Part shown: positions 1 through 6,564 of the stretch, piece by piece
Position numbering within the stretch: position 1 is the first letter of the stretch
Layout: each line of letters begins with the position of its first letter
Assembly (NCBI RefSeq): GCF_000195295.1
Contig: NC_015388.1
Coordinates: forward strand, 3,061,001 to 3,125,000
DNA length: 64,000 bases
Direction of reading: 5' to 3'
From: Desulfobacca acetoxidans DSM 11109
Lineage (GTDB): Bacteria; Desulfobacterota; Desulfobaccia; Desulfobaccales; Desulfobaccaceae
The notes under the pieces: model-generated
What the model was told of the DNA's origin: nothing
The model's input: the letters and a program-made list of their open reading frames with translations, nothing else
Databases searched by the model: none
Translations under genes and position numbers: made by a program

Positions 1-1
1 G

Positions 2-1978
2 CTGGTAGCTCTGGAGGGAGGCCGCTACGGACTGACTGCCGCCATGAACCTCGTTGTCGGCCAGGTTTCGGTTCATCCCGACGGTTTCGGCTTTGTCACC
101 CCCGAGAGCCAAACCGGAGATATCTTCATCAATCCTGGCAATCTCACCGAGGCCCTGCACGGTGACAAAGTGGTCGTGCGCCTGGAGCGCCGGGGGCGGC
201 GGGGCAAACAGGAGGGTCGGATCATCCGGGTCCTGGAGCGCCGCGTGACGCGGGTTGTGGGGATTCTGCATGAGACCGGCAGCAGGTATTTTGTCGCTCC
301 CGAAGACGAACACCTGCTTTTTGATCTAGTCATCCCGGATGATCACTCCCTGGCGCCGGTGGTGGGCCAGATGGTGGTTGCCGAAATTACCGACTACCCC
401 TCGGCGCGGCTCAATCCCCTGGGCAAAATCGTGGAAGTCTTAGGTCCCCCGGAAGACCCCGCAGTGCAGGTCAAAGTGGTCATCCTGAAATACGAACTTC
501 CTCACGAGTTTCCTGCTGCCGCTCAGCGGCAGGCCCTGGCTGCACCTCAAGATATACCGGAATCAGCCCGTTCAGGACGTCTGGACCTTACCCACCTGCC
601 CATCATTACCATTGATCCTTTGCGGGCGCGGGATTTTGACGACGGCGTCGCCCTCATCAAAAAACCCGGCGGCGTTTCGGTGCTCTACGTTTCTATTGCC
701 GATGTCAGCTACTACGTTCAACCCGGTTCGGCCCTGGACCAGGAGGCGGCCAAACGGGGGACCAGCGTCTACTTCCCTCAGCGGGTCCTGCCGATGCTTC
801 CTCCGGAGCTGTCTACCGGCATCTGCAGTCTGAATCCGGGGGTGGAACGGTTGGCTGTAACGGTCATTCTCACCTATGACCGGCACGGACGGCTGAAGAC
901 CAAAGAATTTGCCCGCAGCATCATTCGCAGCCAGGACCGGTTGACCTATGACGAAGTGGAGCAGATTCTCCAGGGAGACCGCCAACTCCGACGGGGGCGT
1001 AAATCTCTGGTCAAAATGCTCACCCAGATGTCCGACCTCTGCCTCCTGCTGCGGGAGCACCGCCGTCAGCGAGGCAGCCTCCTGCTTACTATACCCGAGG
1101 CCGAAGTGCTGCTCAATGATCAGGGTATACCCTACCATATCCGCCGCCTGGATCACCTGCTCTCTCATCAGTTGATTGAAGAATTCATGATCGCCGCCAA
1201 TGAGGCGGTAGCCGAATTTTTAGGCGAGCCTTGCATCTTCCGGGTGCATGATGTCCCCGAGGGTGATAAGTTGGCCGCTTTCCGACAATTCCTCGCCAAA
1301 CTCGGGTTTGTCCTGCCCAAAGAGGTTGACCGCGACCCCCGCGCTTTAGTAAATTTTCTGGACAGCATCAAGGACCTGCCCCTGGCCTTCATGGTGCAGG
1401 TCATGCTCCTGCGCTCCCTGAAGCAGGCCCGGTATTCCAGTCACAACGTCGGCCACTACGGTCTGGCGTCTTCTTCCTATACCCATTTTACCTCCCCCAT
1501 CCGGCGGTATCCTGATCTATTGGTCCACCGGTTGCTGTTAAGACGCCTCGAGAGTAAAACCATCTCCCCGCAGGAGGCCGAACAACTAGGGGAACAGGCC
1601 GAACAGCTTACCGTTCGGGAGCGGGTGGCAATCGAGGCCGAACGGGGAATGTTGGCCCGCATGCAGGTCCGGTGCCTGGCGGAGCACGTGGGCGAAATCT
1701 TCCACGGCGTCATCGTCGGCGTTACCGCCTTCGGATTTTTCGTCGCCCTGGACGAGATTTTTGCCGAGGGCCTGGTGCGGCTGGTCGACCTGCCCAACGA
1801 CTACTATGCCTTTCAAGAATCCCGCATGCGATTGGTTGGCCGACGCACCGGCCGCAGCTTCCACATCGGCGACAAGGTCACCGTTCAGGTAGCCCGCGTG
1901 GACCTCCGCCGGCGGCATATCAACCTGCACCTGATTGAGGCAGAGGAACAGGAAAAGCAGGCAATGCATCTGCCCTGA
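2..1978 (+). CDS. rnr: Ribonuclease R, 5' end outside the window
   Basis: 3'-to-5' processive exoribonuclease that degrades structured RNA in the cytoplasm. The reading frame is open to the window edge: the codons before the ATG at 44 read LVALEGGRYGLTAA, which matches the usual RNase R region before the first cold-shock domain. The ATG at 44 is therefore internal and the true start lies upstream. Counting from that Met, cold-shock OB domains cover about 1-140 (HPDGFGFV). The RNB catalytic domain starts near 185 with the metal-binding run DPLRARDFDDG (191-201) and contains YTHFTSPIRRYPDL. A C-terminal S1 domain covers about 555-635 (GVTAFGFFVAL). The frame ends in TGA with no obvious hairpin. 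Family assignment is secure; the missing N-terminus is a window artefact. Confidence 0.96.
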   Translation: MVALEGGRYGLTAAMNLVVGQVSVHPDGFGFVTPESQTGDIFINPGNLTEALHGDKVVVRLERRGRRGKQEGRIIRVLERRVTRVVGILHETGSRYFVAPEDEHLLFDLVIPDDHSLAPVVGQMVVAEITDYPSARLNPLGKIVEVLGPPEDPAVQVKVVILKYELPHEFPAAAQRQALAAPQDIPESARSGRLDLTHLPIITIDPLRARDFDDGVALIKKPGGVSVLYVSIADVSYYVQPGSALDQEAAKRGTSVYFPQRVLPMLPPELSTGICSLNPGVERLAVTVILTYDRHGRLKTKEFARSIIRSQDRLTYDEVEQILQGDRQLRRGRKSLVKMLTQMSDLCLLLREHRRQRGSLLLTIPEAEVLLNDQGIPYHIRRLDHLLSHQLIEEFMIAANEAVAEFLGEPCIFRVHDVPEGDKLAAFRQFLAKLGFVLPKEVDRDPRALVNFLDSIKDLPLAFMVQVMLLRSLKQARYSSHNVGHYGLASSSYTHFTSPIRRYPDLLVHRLLLRRLESKTISPQEAEQLGEQAEQLTVRERVAIEAERGMLARMQVRCLAEHVGEIFHGVIVGVTAFGFFVALDEIFAEGLVRLVDLPNDYYAFQESRMRLVGRRTGRSFHIGDKVTVQVARVDLRRRHINLHLIEAEEQEKQAMHLP

Positions 1979-2622
1979 TCGGCGCTCATATCATAATGTT
2001 CTCATATTCCCGCCGCCCATCAAAATTCCGCCCAAGTTGTCACGTTCTGATGATCACAACGAAATATAAAAACCGAACCGTAGCGGCTGCTCACAATAAT
2101 GTTTTTTCTGCCCACTGCCCACCGCTCACTGTTTTTATATAAGTTCACATGTTCTGCCGAACACAACGAAGCATGAAAACAGAGGCGTAGAGGCGTAGGT
2201 GGACATTGCCCACCCTACTACAAATACATTCTGTTTTTATATAAGTCATCCAACCTGGCTGCCCGTCATCCTGCCGCTCTTCCGCCATCCGGAAAAGTTC
2301 TAATAATTTCATAATCTTCACTATTGTAAAATTCTTTTTATTAGTTATTATCTGTGTTAATCTTTTTAAACATATCATCTACTTGATATGATTATATATA
2401 TTAATATTATCGCAAATTTATGTTTAAAAATTAATACATTAATAGGCGTTGGGTAATTGGACAGGAATATAACCCATTGAATTATTAGCCTCTTTTTACT
2501 GGCGTAATTATTGCAGCAGGTCACGGTATAGTTTTTATTTTTCCCAAAGGAGGTGAAAGTATTTCATTGTTTTAACGTTCTTTCGAGATTTAACTGAAGG
2601 TATTCATTTCGGGAGGGAGATT
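1979..2622. other. AT-rich intergenic region with dispersed-repeat copies
   Basis: No convincing gene. The first 200 bases hold one full and one partial copy of a dispersed repeat (see 2042-2142). From about 2300 to 2500 the sequence is strongly AT-rich, unlike the neighbouring genes. A strong ribosome-binding-like sequence, AAAGGAGGTGA, lies at about 2547-2557 but has no open frame behind it. It belongs to the probable 5' leader of the PEP-CTERM gene that starts at 2623. Confidence 0.5.
2042..2142 (+). repeat. Dispersed ~100-bp repeat, copy 1
   Basis: Runs from ACGTTCTGATGATCACAACG to GCCCACCGCTCACTG and a TATATAA end. The reverse complement of 35610-35710 matches it along most of its length. 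A shortened second copy of its start (TGTTCTGCCGAACACAACGA) follows at about 2150-2190, and another fragment lies near 26550-26580. Noncoding and of unknown function. Confidence 0.6.
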
Positions 2623-3267
2623 ATGAAAAGAAGGTGTTTAACCGGTTTAGTTTTATTAGGTTTTATTCTGATTCTCGCCGGAAGCGCTTCGGCCTTCTTC
2701 ATGAACTTCGAAGAGGGTCTGGGCAATGACGGTGGCCAAATCGTCGGTATCCCGGGGGTAACCTTTACTAATTCCGCCGGCTTGAACTGGAGGTATTGCG
2801 ACATCACTACCGGCGGCTACAATGTTACGTCTGTAAATAAAGGCGTTAGCTATGGCACCGGCTATTACAACATGTATGATTATGTCTGCGCCTGGTTGGG
2901 AACCTCGGGTAATTGGGGCCGGATTGATTTTGACGATCAGAACGGCACCTGGTTCCAAACCGGCGTCAGCAGCTACTCGAATTTCTCTGTAGAGGCTTAT
3001 GACGCCGCTGATAATCTCCTCGACAGTGCATCAACCGGGCCTTGTACCCGCCAGCAGGGTTATACCGATATGGTATGGCTGCGGGTAGATGCGCCGGTTG
3101 GCCAAAACATTTCTTACGTCATTGTCCATGATAGCGGCAATTATTGGGAAGTTGACAATATGACCGGTGATATGGCCGGCGGGACGGTCCCGCTGCCGGG
3201 CAGCCTACTGCTTCTGGCCAGCGGCATGATCATTCTCTTGGGATATAGGAAGGTCAACAAGGTCTAA
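2623..3267 (+). CDS. PEP-CTERM sorting-domain secreted protein
   Basis: A 214-residue exported protein of unknown role. It has a clear signal peptide (residues 1-24: charged MKRR, hydrophobic LVLLGFILILAG, SASA cleavage region). The C-terminus has the tripartite PEP-CTERM layout: VPLPGS near residue 189, a hydrophobic helix LLLLASGMIILLG, then a short basic tail YRKVNKV. The motif is PLPG rather than the classic VPEPS. In known systems exosortase cleaves such tails and the protein goes to the surface or exopolysaccharide matrix. No exosortase gene is in the window. The body is rich in Gly, Asn, Tyr and Trp, which suggests a beta-sandwich. The start is supported by GGGAGGGAG just before the ATG. 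It is probably monocistronic, followed by a terminator hairpin. Confidence 0.82.
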   Translation: MKRRCLTGLVLLGFILILAGSASAFFMNFEEGLGNDGGQIVGIPGVTFTNSAGLNWRYCDITTGGYNVTSVNKGVSYGTGYYNMYDYVCAWLGTSGNWGRIDFDDQNGTWFQTGVSSYSNFSVEAYDAADNLLDSASTGPCTRQQGYTDMVWLRVDAPVGQNISYVIVHDSGNYWEVDNMTGDMAGGTVPLPGSLLLLASGMIILLGYRKVNKV

Positions 3268-3298
3268 GCACCTCCCCACACCAGCGGAAGGATATGAT

Positions 3299-3327
3299 AA
3301 AGGGCAGGCGCTTTTAGCCTGCCCTTT
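3299..3327 (+). terminator. Rho-independent-type hairpin after the PEP-CTERM gene
   Basis: An 11-bp perfect stem (AAAGGGCAGGC, 3299-3309, with GCCTGCCCTTT, 3317-3327) closes a 7-nt loop 32 bases after the stop codon. The T tract is short, so termination strength is uncertain. Confidence 0.7.
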
Positions 3328-3404
3328 CCTATCAGTATACCGGGGTGTCGCTAAAAAAGAAAAAAGGTTAGCTCCGGTAAACTTAGCCCTTCGATTCTAG
3401 GCTT

Positions 3405-3447
3405 TGGTGGAGCTGGACGGAGTCGAATCGACGACCGCTTGAATGCA
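3405..3447 (-). pseudogene. tRNA-Ala 3'-half fragment, probable att-site remnant
   Basis: The plus strand here matches the 3' half of the intact tRNA-Ala at 26653-26728, in the same orientation. It covers CCA, acceptor strand, T arm and part of the anticodon arm. I see two substitutions over about 40 bases before the match decays at GAATGC. The 5' half of the tRNA is absent, so it cannot fold as a tRNA. A 3'-end tRNA copy on the far side of an island from the intact tRNA is what site-specific integration leaves. It marks the left edge of the CRISPR-Cas island. Confidence 0.72.
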
Positions 3448-3604
3448 ATTTTATTGAAATGTCCTTCTGAGAATAGATCTAGGAATAGTAGGCAGTGCCC
3501 ACCCTACATGTAAAAACCTCGATGGCTCGATAATTGCCCTTGCCTGTAGGTCACCCGCAAACCATGAAAATCGGTGTCGGACCATTCCAGCAGGCGGGGT
3601 GCGC

Positions 3605-3725
3605 TCCGCTCCCCCTTCGTGGCAACCAGGTACACCGCCTTCGCCAGCTACCGAGCCTTCTGCCAAGCAATCAAATCTTCGAAGCGTTGTATTTTACTCA
3701 GTCCTCGCTACTCGTACCTGGCTTT
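3605..3725 (-). pseudogene. IVS four-helix-bundle protein, N-terminal fragment
   Basis: In minus-strand frame this encodes the start of the four-helix-bundle family (IQRFEDLIAWQKAR, amber, LAKAVYLVATKG) and then breaks into unrelated sequence at about 3610. It marks the left end of the cassette block. One substitution separates it from the other copies (TTCGCCAGC for TTAGCCAGC on the plus strand). It is a remnant, not a functional gene. Confidence 0.75.
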
Positions 3726-3801
3726 ATCGTCGCAATCCCTTCTAATCAGGCCAAGGGCAGTAACGAGGGCCGAGGACTGAGGACTGAGTGGTGAAGCTTC
3801 C

Positions 3802-3963
3802 TCAACCCTTCTGCTTCTCCACGGACGCCCGCAGACCTCCTAAAATGCGGGAGAGTTCCTCGGTCATGGCATGCAGCCGGGTAAATGTTTCTTGATCAAG
3901 ATAGCCAATATCAAGGGCGAGATAGAGATGCGACCGTAATTCGGCGCAAGAGGATTTGGCACA
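3802..3963 (-). pseudogene. IVS four-helix-bundle protein, C-terminal fragment (short unit 1)
   Basis: Encodes only the last half of the family (KSSCAELRSHLYLALDIGY... to EKQKG). The 5' half is replaced by the flank of the neighbouring unit. This opens a chimeric 72-residue frame back to a TTG at 4020 (first residues MRKLHHSVLS), whose TTG overlaps the TGA of the next unit. The chimeric part is translated inverted-repeat sequence, so I treat it as a broken copy. Confidence 0.7.
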
Positions 3964-4016
3964 GGCCAAGGGCAGTAACGAGGGCCGAGGACTGAGGACT
4001 GAGTGGTGAAGCTTCC

Positions 4017-4178
4017 TCAACCCTTCTGCTTCTCCACGGACGCCCCCAAACCTCCTAAAATGCGGGAGGGTTCCTCGGTCATAGCATGCAGCCGGGAAAA
4101 TGTTTCTTGATCAAGATAGCCAATATCAAGGGCGAGATAGAGATGCGACCGTAATTCGGCGCAAGAGGATTTGGCACA
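4017..4178 (-). pseudogene. IVS four-helix-bundle protein, C-terminal fragment (short unit 2)
   Basis: Same structure as the preceding short unit, with changes near the C-terminus (EEPSRILGGLGA instead of EELSRILGGLRA). Its chimeric 72-residue frame begins at 4235. Confidence 0.68.
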
Positions 4179-4231
4179 GGCCAAGGGCAGCAACGAGGGC
4201 CGAGGACTGAGGACTGAGTGGTGAAGCTTCC

Positions 4232-4393
4232 TCAACCCTTCTGCTTCTCCACGGACGCCCGGAGACCTCCTAAAATGCGGGAGAGTTCCTCGGTCATAGC
4301 ATGCAGCCGGGAAAATGTTTCTTAATCAAGATAGCCAATATCAAGGGCGAGATAGAGATGCGACCGTAATTCGGCGCAAGAGGATTTGGCACA
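4232..4393 (-). pseudogene. IVS four-helix-bundle protein, C-terminal fragment (short unit 3)
   Basis: Third 215-bp unit. It carries an extra ochre codon (GYLD-stop, from CTTAATCAAG on the plus strand). Two full units of the right array (23637 and 25236) share this mutation, which shows that the two arrays have exchanged or copied cassettes. Confidence 0.68.
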
Positions 4394-4446
4394 GGCCAAG
4401 GGCAGTAACGAGGGCCGAGGACTGAGGACTGAGTGGTGAAGCTTCC

Positions 4447-4818
4447 TCAACCCTTCTGCTTCTCCACGGACGCCCCCAAACCTCCTAAAATGCGGGAGAG
4501 TTCCTCGGTCATAGCATGCAGCCGGGTAAATGTTTCTTGATCAAGATAGCCAATATCAAGGGCGAGATAGAGATGCGACCGTAATTCGGCGCAAGAGGAT
4601 TTGGCAATGGAAATAAACTGATGGAATTCGGTCCGTCGGCCCCGTTCAAACCCTTCCGCCAAATTGGCCATGACTGATACGGCCGACCGCCTGATCTGAT
4701 CCCGAAACCCAAAATCCCGAGACAATTCCCCCTTCGTGGCAACCAGGTACACCGCCTTAGCCAGCTACCGAGCCTTCTGCCAAGCAATCAAATCTTCGAA
4801 GCGTTGTATTTTACTCAG
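4447..4818 (-). pseudogene. IVS four-helix-bundle protein with in-frame amber (full unit)
   Basis: A full cassette. The frame can be followed from a CTG at 4818 (LSKIQRFEDLIAWQKAR) to the stop at 4447, but TAG replaces the expected Glu codon of QKARELAKAVY. That leaves a 101-residue downstream frame from GTG (YLVATKGELSRDFGFRDQIR ... EKQKG). The family (TIGR02436-like, found inside 23S rRNA IVS elements) forms a pentamer of four-helix bundles with no firm function. A truncated protein from the internal GTG is possible. Confidence 0.75.
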
Positions 4819-4925
4819 TCCTCAGTCCTCGCTACTCGTACCTGGCTTTATCGTCACAATCCCTTCTAATCAGGCCAAGGGCAGTAACGAGGGCCGAGGA
4901 CTGAGGACTGAGTGGTGAAGCTTCC

Positions 4926-5087
4926 TCAACCCTTCTGCTTCTCCACGGACGCCCGGAGACCTCCTAAAATTCGGGAGAGTTCCTCGGTCATGGCATGCAG
5001 CCGGGTAAATGTTTCTTGATCAAGATAGCCAATATCAAGGGCGAGATAGAGATGCGACCGTAATTCGGCGCAAGAGGATTTGGCACA
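4926..5087 (-). pseudogene. IVS four-helix-bundle protein, C-terminal fragment (short unit 4)
   Basis: A 215-bp unit with the GGAG variant of the 3' end and an AAATTC substitution. A chimeric 72-residue frame begins at 5144. It is preceded on the plus strand by a truncated CRISPR repeat with one change (GTCACAATCC, 4853-4874). Confidence 0.68.
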
Positions 5088-5140
5088 GGCCAAGGGCAGT
5101 AACGAGGGCCGAGGACTGAGGACCGAGTGGTGAAGCTTCC

Positions 5141-5512
5141 TCAACCCTTCTGCTTCTCCACGGACGCCCGGAGACCTCCTAAAATTCGGGAGAGTTCCTC
5201 GGTCATGGCATGCAGCCGGGAAAATGTTTCTTGATCAAGATAGCCAATATCAAGGGCGAGATAGAGATGCGACCGTAATTCGGCGCAAGAGGATTTGGCA
5301 ATGGAAATAAACTGATGGAATTCGGTCCGTCGGCCCCGTTCAAACCCTTCCGCCAAATTGGCCATGACTGATACGGCCGACCGCCTGATCTGATCCCGAA
5401 ACCCAAAATCCCGAGACAATTCCCCCTTCGTGGCAACCAGGTACACCGCCTTAGCCAGCTACCGAGCCTTCTGCCAAGCAATCAAATCTTCGAAGCGTTG
5501 TATTTTACTCAG
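5141..5512 (-). pseudogene. IVS four-helix-bundle protein with in-frame amber (full unit next to array 1)
   Basis: A full cassette with the same TAG in QKAR-stop-LAKAVY and a 101-residue downstream frame. It ends directly at the first complete CRISPR repeat (5547). Its outer inverted repeat, ACTCAGTCCTCAGTCCTCG, at 5506-5524 pairs with the CGAGGACTGAGGACCGAGT copy near 5107-5125. Confidence 0.75.
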
Positions 5513-5546
5513 TCCTCAGTCCTCGCTACTCGTACCTGGCTTTATC

Positions 5547-6046
5547 GTCGCAATCCCTTCGTAATCAGGTCAATGAAGCAGAGTATGGGCCGTGGAAAAC
5601 GTCAATTTGATTGAGAAAATCCTGGTCGCAATCCCTTCGTAATCAGGTCAATGAAGCAGAGCGGTCTCTTGTTCCTCGGGTAGTGCCGGGATTTGGTCTT
5701 GTCGCAATCCCTTCGTAATCAGGTCAATGAAGCAGAGTCACATATTCACAGGGATTTCAATGCAGCCTTGATCTCGGCGTCGCAATCCCTTCGTAATCAG
5801 GTCAATGAAGCAGAGGAAAGCCAAAGCTGCTGCTGAGGGGATCAGCTACGAAGAGCTGAGTCGCAATCCCTTCGTAATCAGGTCAATGAAGCAGAGAGAG
5901 AGCAAGTGGAAACTGCGCTTCGGAATAGAGCCAAAGGTCGCAATCCCTTCGTAATCAGGTCAATGAAGCAGAGACCATTTGGGGGCTAGAGTCCCTGGAG
6001 GCCACTGGCGTCGCAATCCCTTCGTAATCAGGTCAATGAAGCAGAG
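5547..6046 (-). CRISPR. CRISPR array 1, seven 37-nt repeats, six spacers
   Basis: Identical repeats at 5547, 5625, 5701, 5779, 5860, 5937 and 6010. On the plus strand each begins GTCGCAATCCCTTCG and ends CAATGAAGCAGAG. Spacers are 41, 39, 41, 44, 40 and 36 nt, the variable length usual for type III. Read on the minus strand the repeat ends GGGATTGCGAC, giving an 8-nt 5' handle ATTGCGAC comparable to ATTGAAAC of many type III/I repeats. The array is therefore transcribed leftward from the leader at 6047-6564, and the newest spacer should be 5974-6009. At its old end it runs into the IVS cassette block. Confidence 0.95.
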
Positions 6047-6564
6047 AGCAGGTTTTATGCCGCTCAGCGAGCATCCTTGCTTTTTAGCTAACCACAACCA
6101 TAGAGGACATGTCAAGAGAAAAATTGCTCTTTTCGTTATTCCCGAAATAAGTTTGAAGATGTCCCGGAATAAAATGCCGACTTCGCAGAGTGCATGTTCA
6201 CAATCTCGATATCTATTGATTAATACTAGTATATTAGGATTATTGAATATTTGAAGATCCCAAAAATATTTCCTGAAAAGGACATCTTCAAACTTTTGGC
6301 GCTTGTGAGCTTGTATCTATTTTTTGTCATGGCTACCATATTGAATTATTTATAGATATAGATGCGATTGTTGGGCCTTGAGGGGCCAAAACCAAAAAGT
6401 TTGAAGATCCCCTAACGCCCGGTCCCGAGGGGGGGGATCTTCAAACTTTTTGACCCAAGACCAAAATCGGCTTTTATCGGCTCCAACCTATTGGTATTCA
6501 AAGAGAAAGAACCTCATTGGACCGATTTTCGAAAAGTTTGAAGATGTCCGGCCCGTTAAATGCC
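6047..6564 (-). promoter_or_regulatory. CRISPR leader of array 1 with repeated palindromic motif
   Basis: AT-rich 0.5-kb region between the array and the 3' end of RT-cas1; array transcription should start here. A motif with core AGTTTGAAGAT followed by GTCC or CCCC occurs six times: 6151-6164 (+), 6250-6261 (+, shortened), 6280-6293 (-), 6394-6412 (+), 6433-6451 (-) and 6532-6549 (+). The pair 6151/6280 is a perfect 14-bp inverted repeat and 6394/6433 a 19-bp one. Almost the whole region is repeated at 25810-26328. No ORF here resembles a protein family. Confidence 0.75.
6394..6451. terminator. Large bidirectional hairpin in the leader
   Basis: A perfect 19-bp stem (AAAAAGTTTGAAGATCCCC with GGGGATCTTCAAACTTTTT) closes a 20-nt GC-rich loop. 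Because the stem ends in A5/T5, both strands yield a GC-containing hairpin followed by U5. It could end the cas operon transcript before the array or mark a protein-binding palindrome. The copy at 26157-26214 keeps the stem but differs in the loop. Confidence 0.6.

Larger units (their letters stand above)
3605..5546 (-). repeat. Tandem block of IVS four-helix-bundle cassettes, left array
   Basis: Direct repeats of an IVS-type cassette lie against the distal end of CRISPR array 1. Units begin at CAGGCCAAGGGCAG at 3747, 3962, 4177, 4392, 4871 and 5086, so spacings are 215, 215, 215, 479, 215 and about 480 bp. The 480-bp units are full cassettes. The 215-bp units lack the 5' half of the gene and join directly to the next unit at GGATTTGGCA/CAGGCC. 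Truncated CRISPR repeats (3729-3750 and 4853-4874, the first 22 nt) stand at some junctions, so the cassettes occupy spacer positions. Confidence 0.85.

Noticed and set aside
572..1168. 198-residue minus-strand frame inside rnr
   Set aside because: Shadow of RNase R; no motif and no RBS.
44..1978. RNase R starting at the ATG at 44
   Set aside because: The frame is open to the window edge and the codons before it match RNase R sequence, so this Met is internal.
2547..2590. A leader peptide behind the strong AAAGGAGGTGA sequence
   Set aside because: The only nearby start (TTG) is followed at once by a stop codon.
3534..3794. Plus-strand frames of 60-90 residues within the IVS cassette region
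   Set aside because: They are antisense to the cassette gene and its inverted repeats.
3802..5144. 72-residue MRKLHHSVLS... proteins as new genes
   Set aside because: Their first ~25 residues are translated cassette flank and inverted repeat joined to a truncated four-helix gene; they start at a TTG without RBS.
6394..6451. The large leader hairpin as end of an insertion sequence
   Set aside because: No transposase or target duplication is near, and the motif recurs in both orientations inside the leader.
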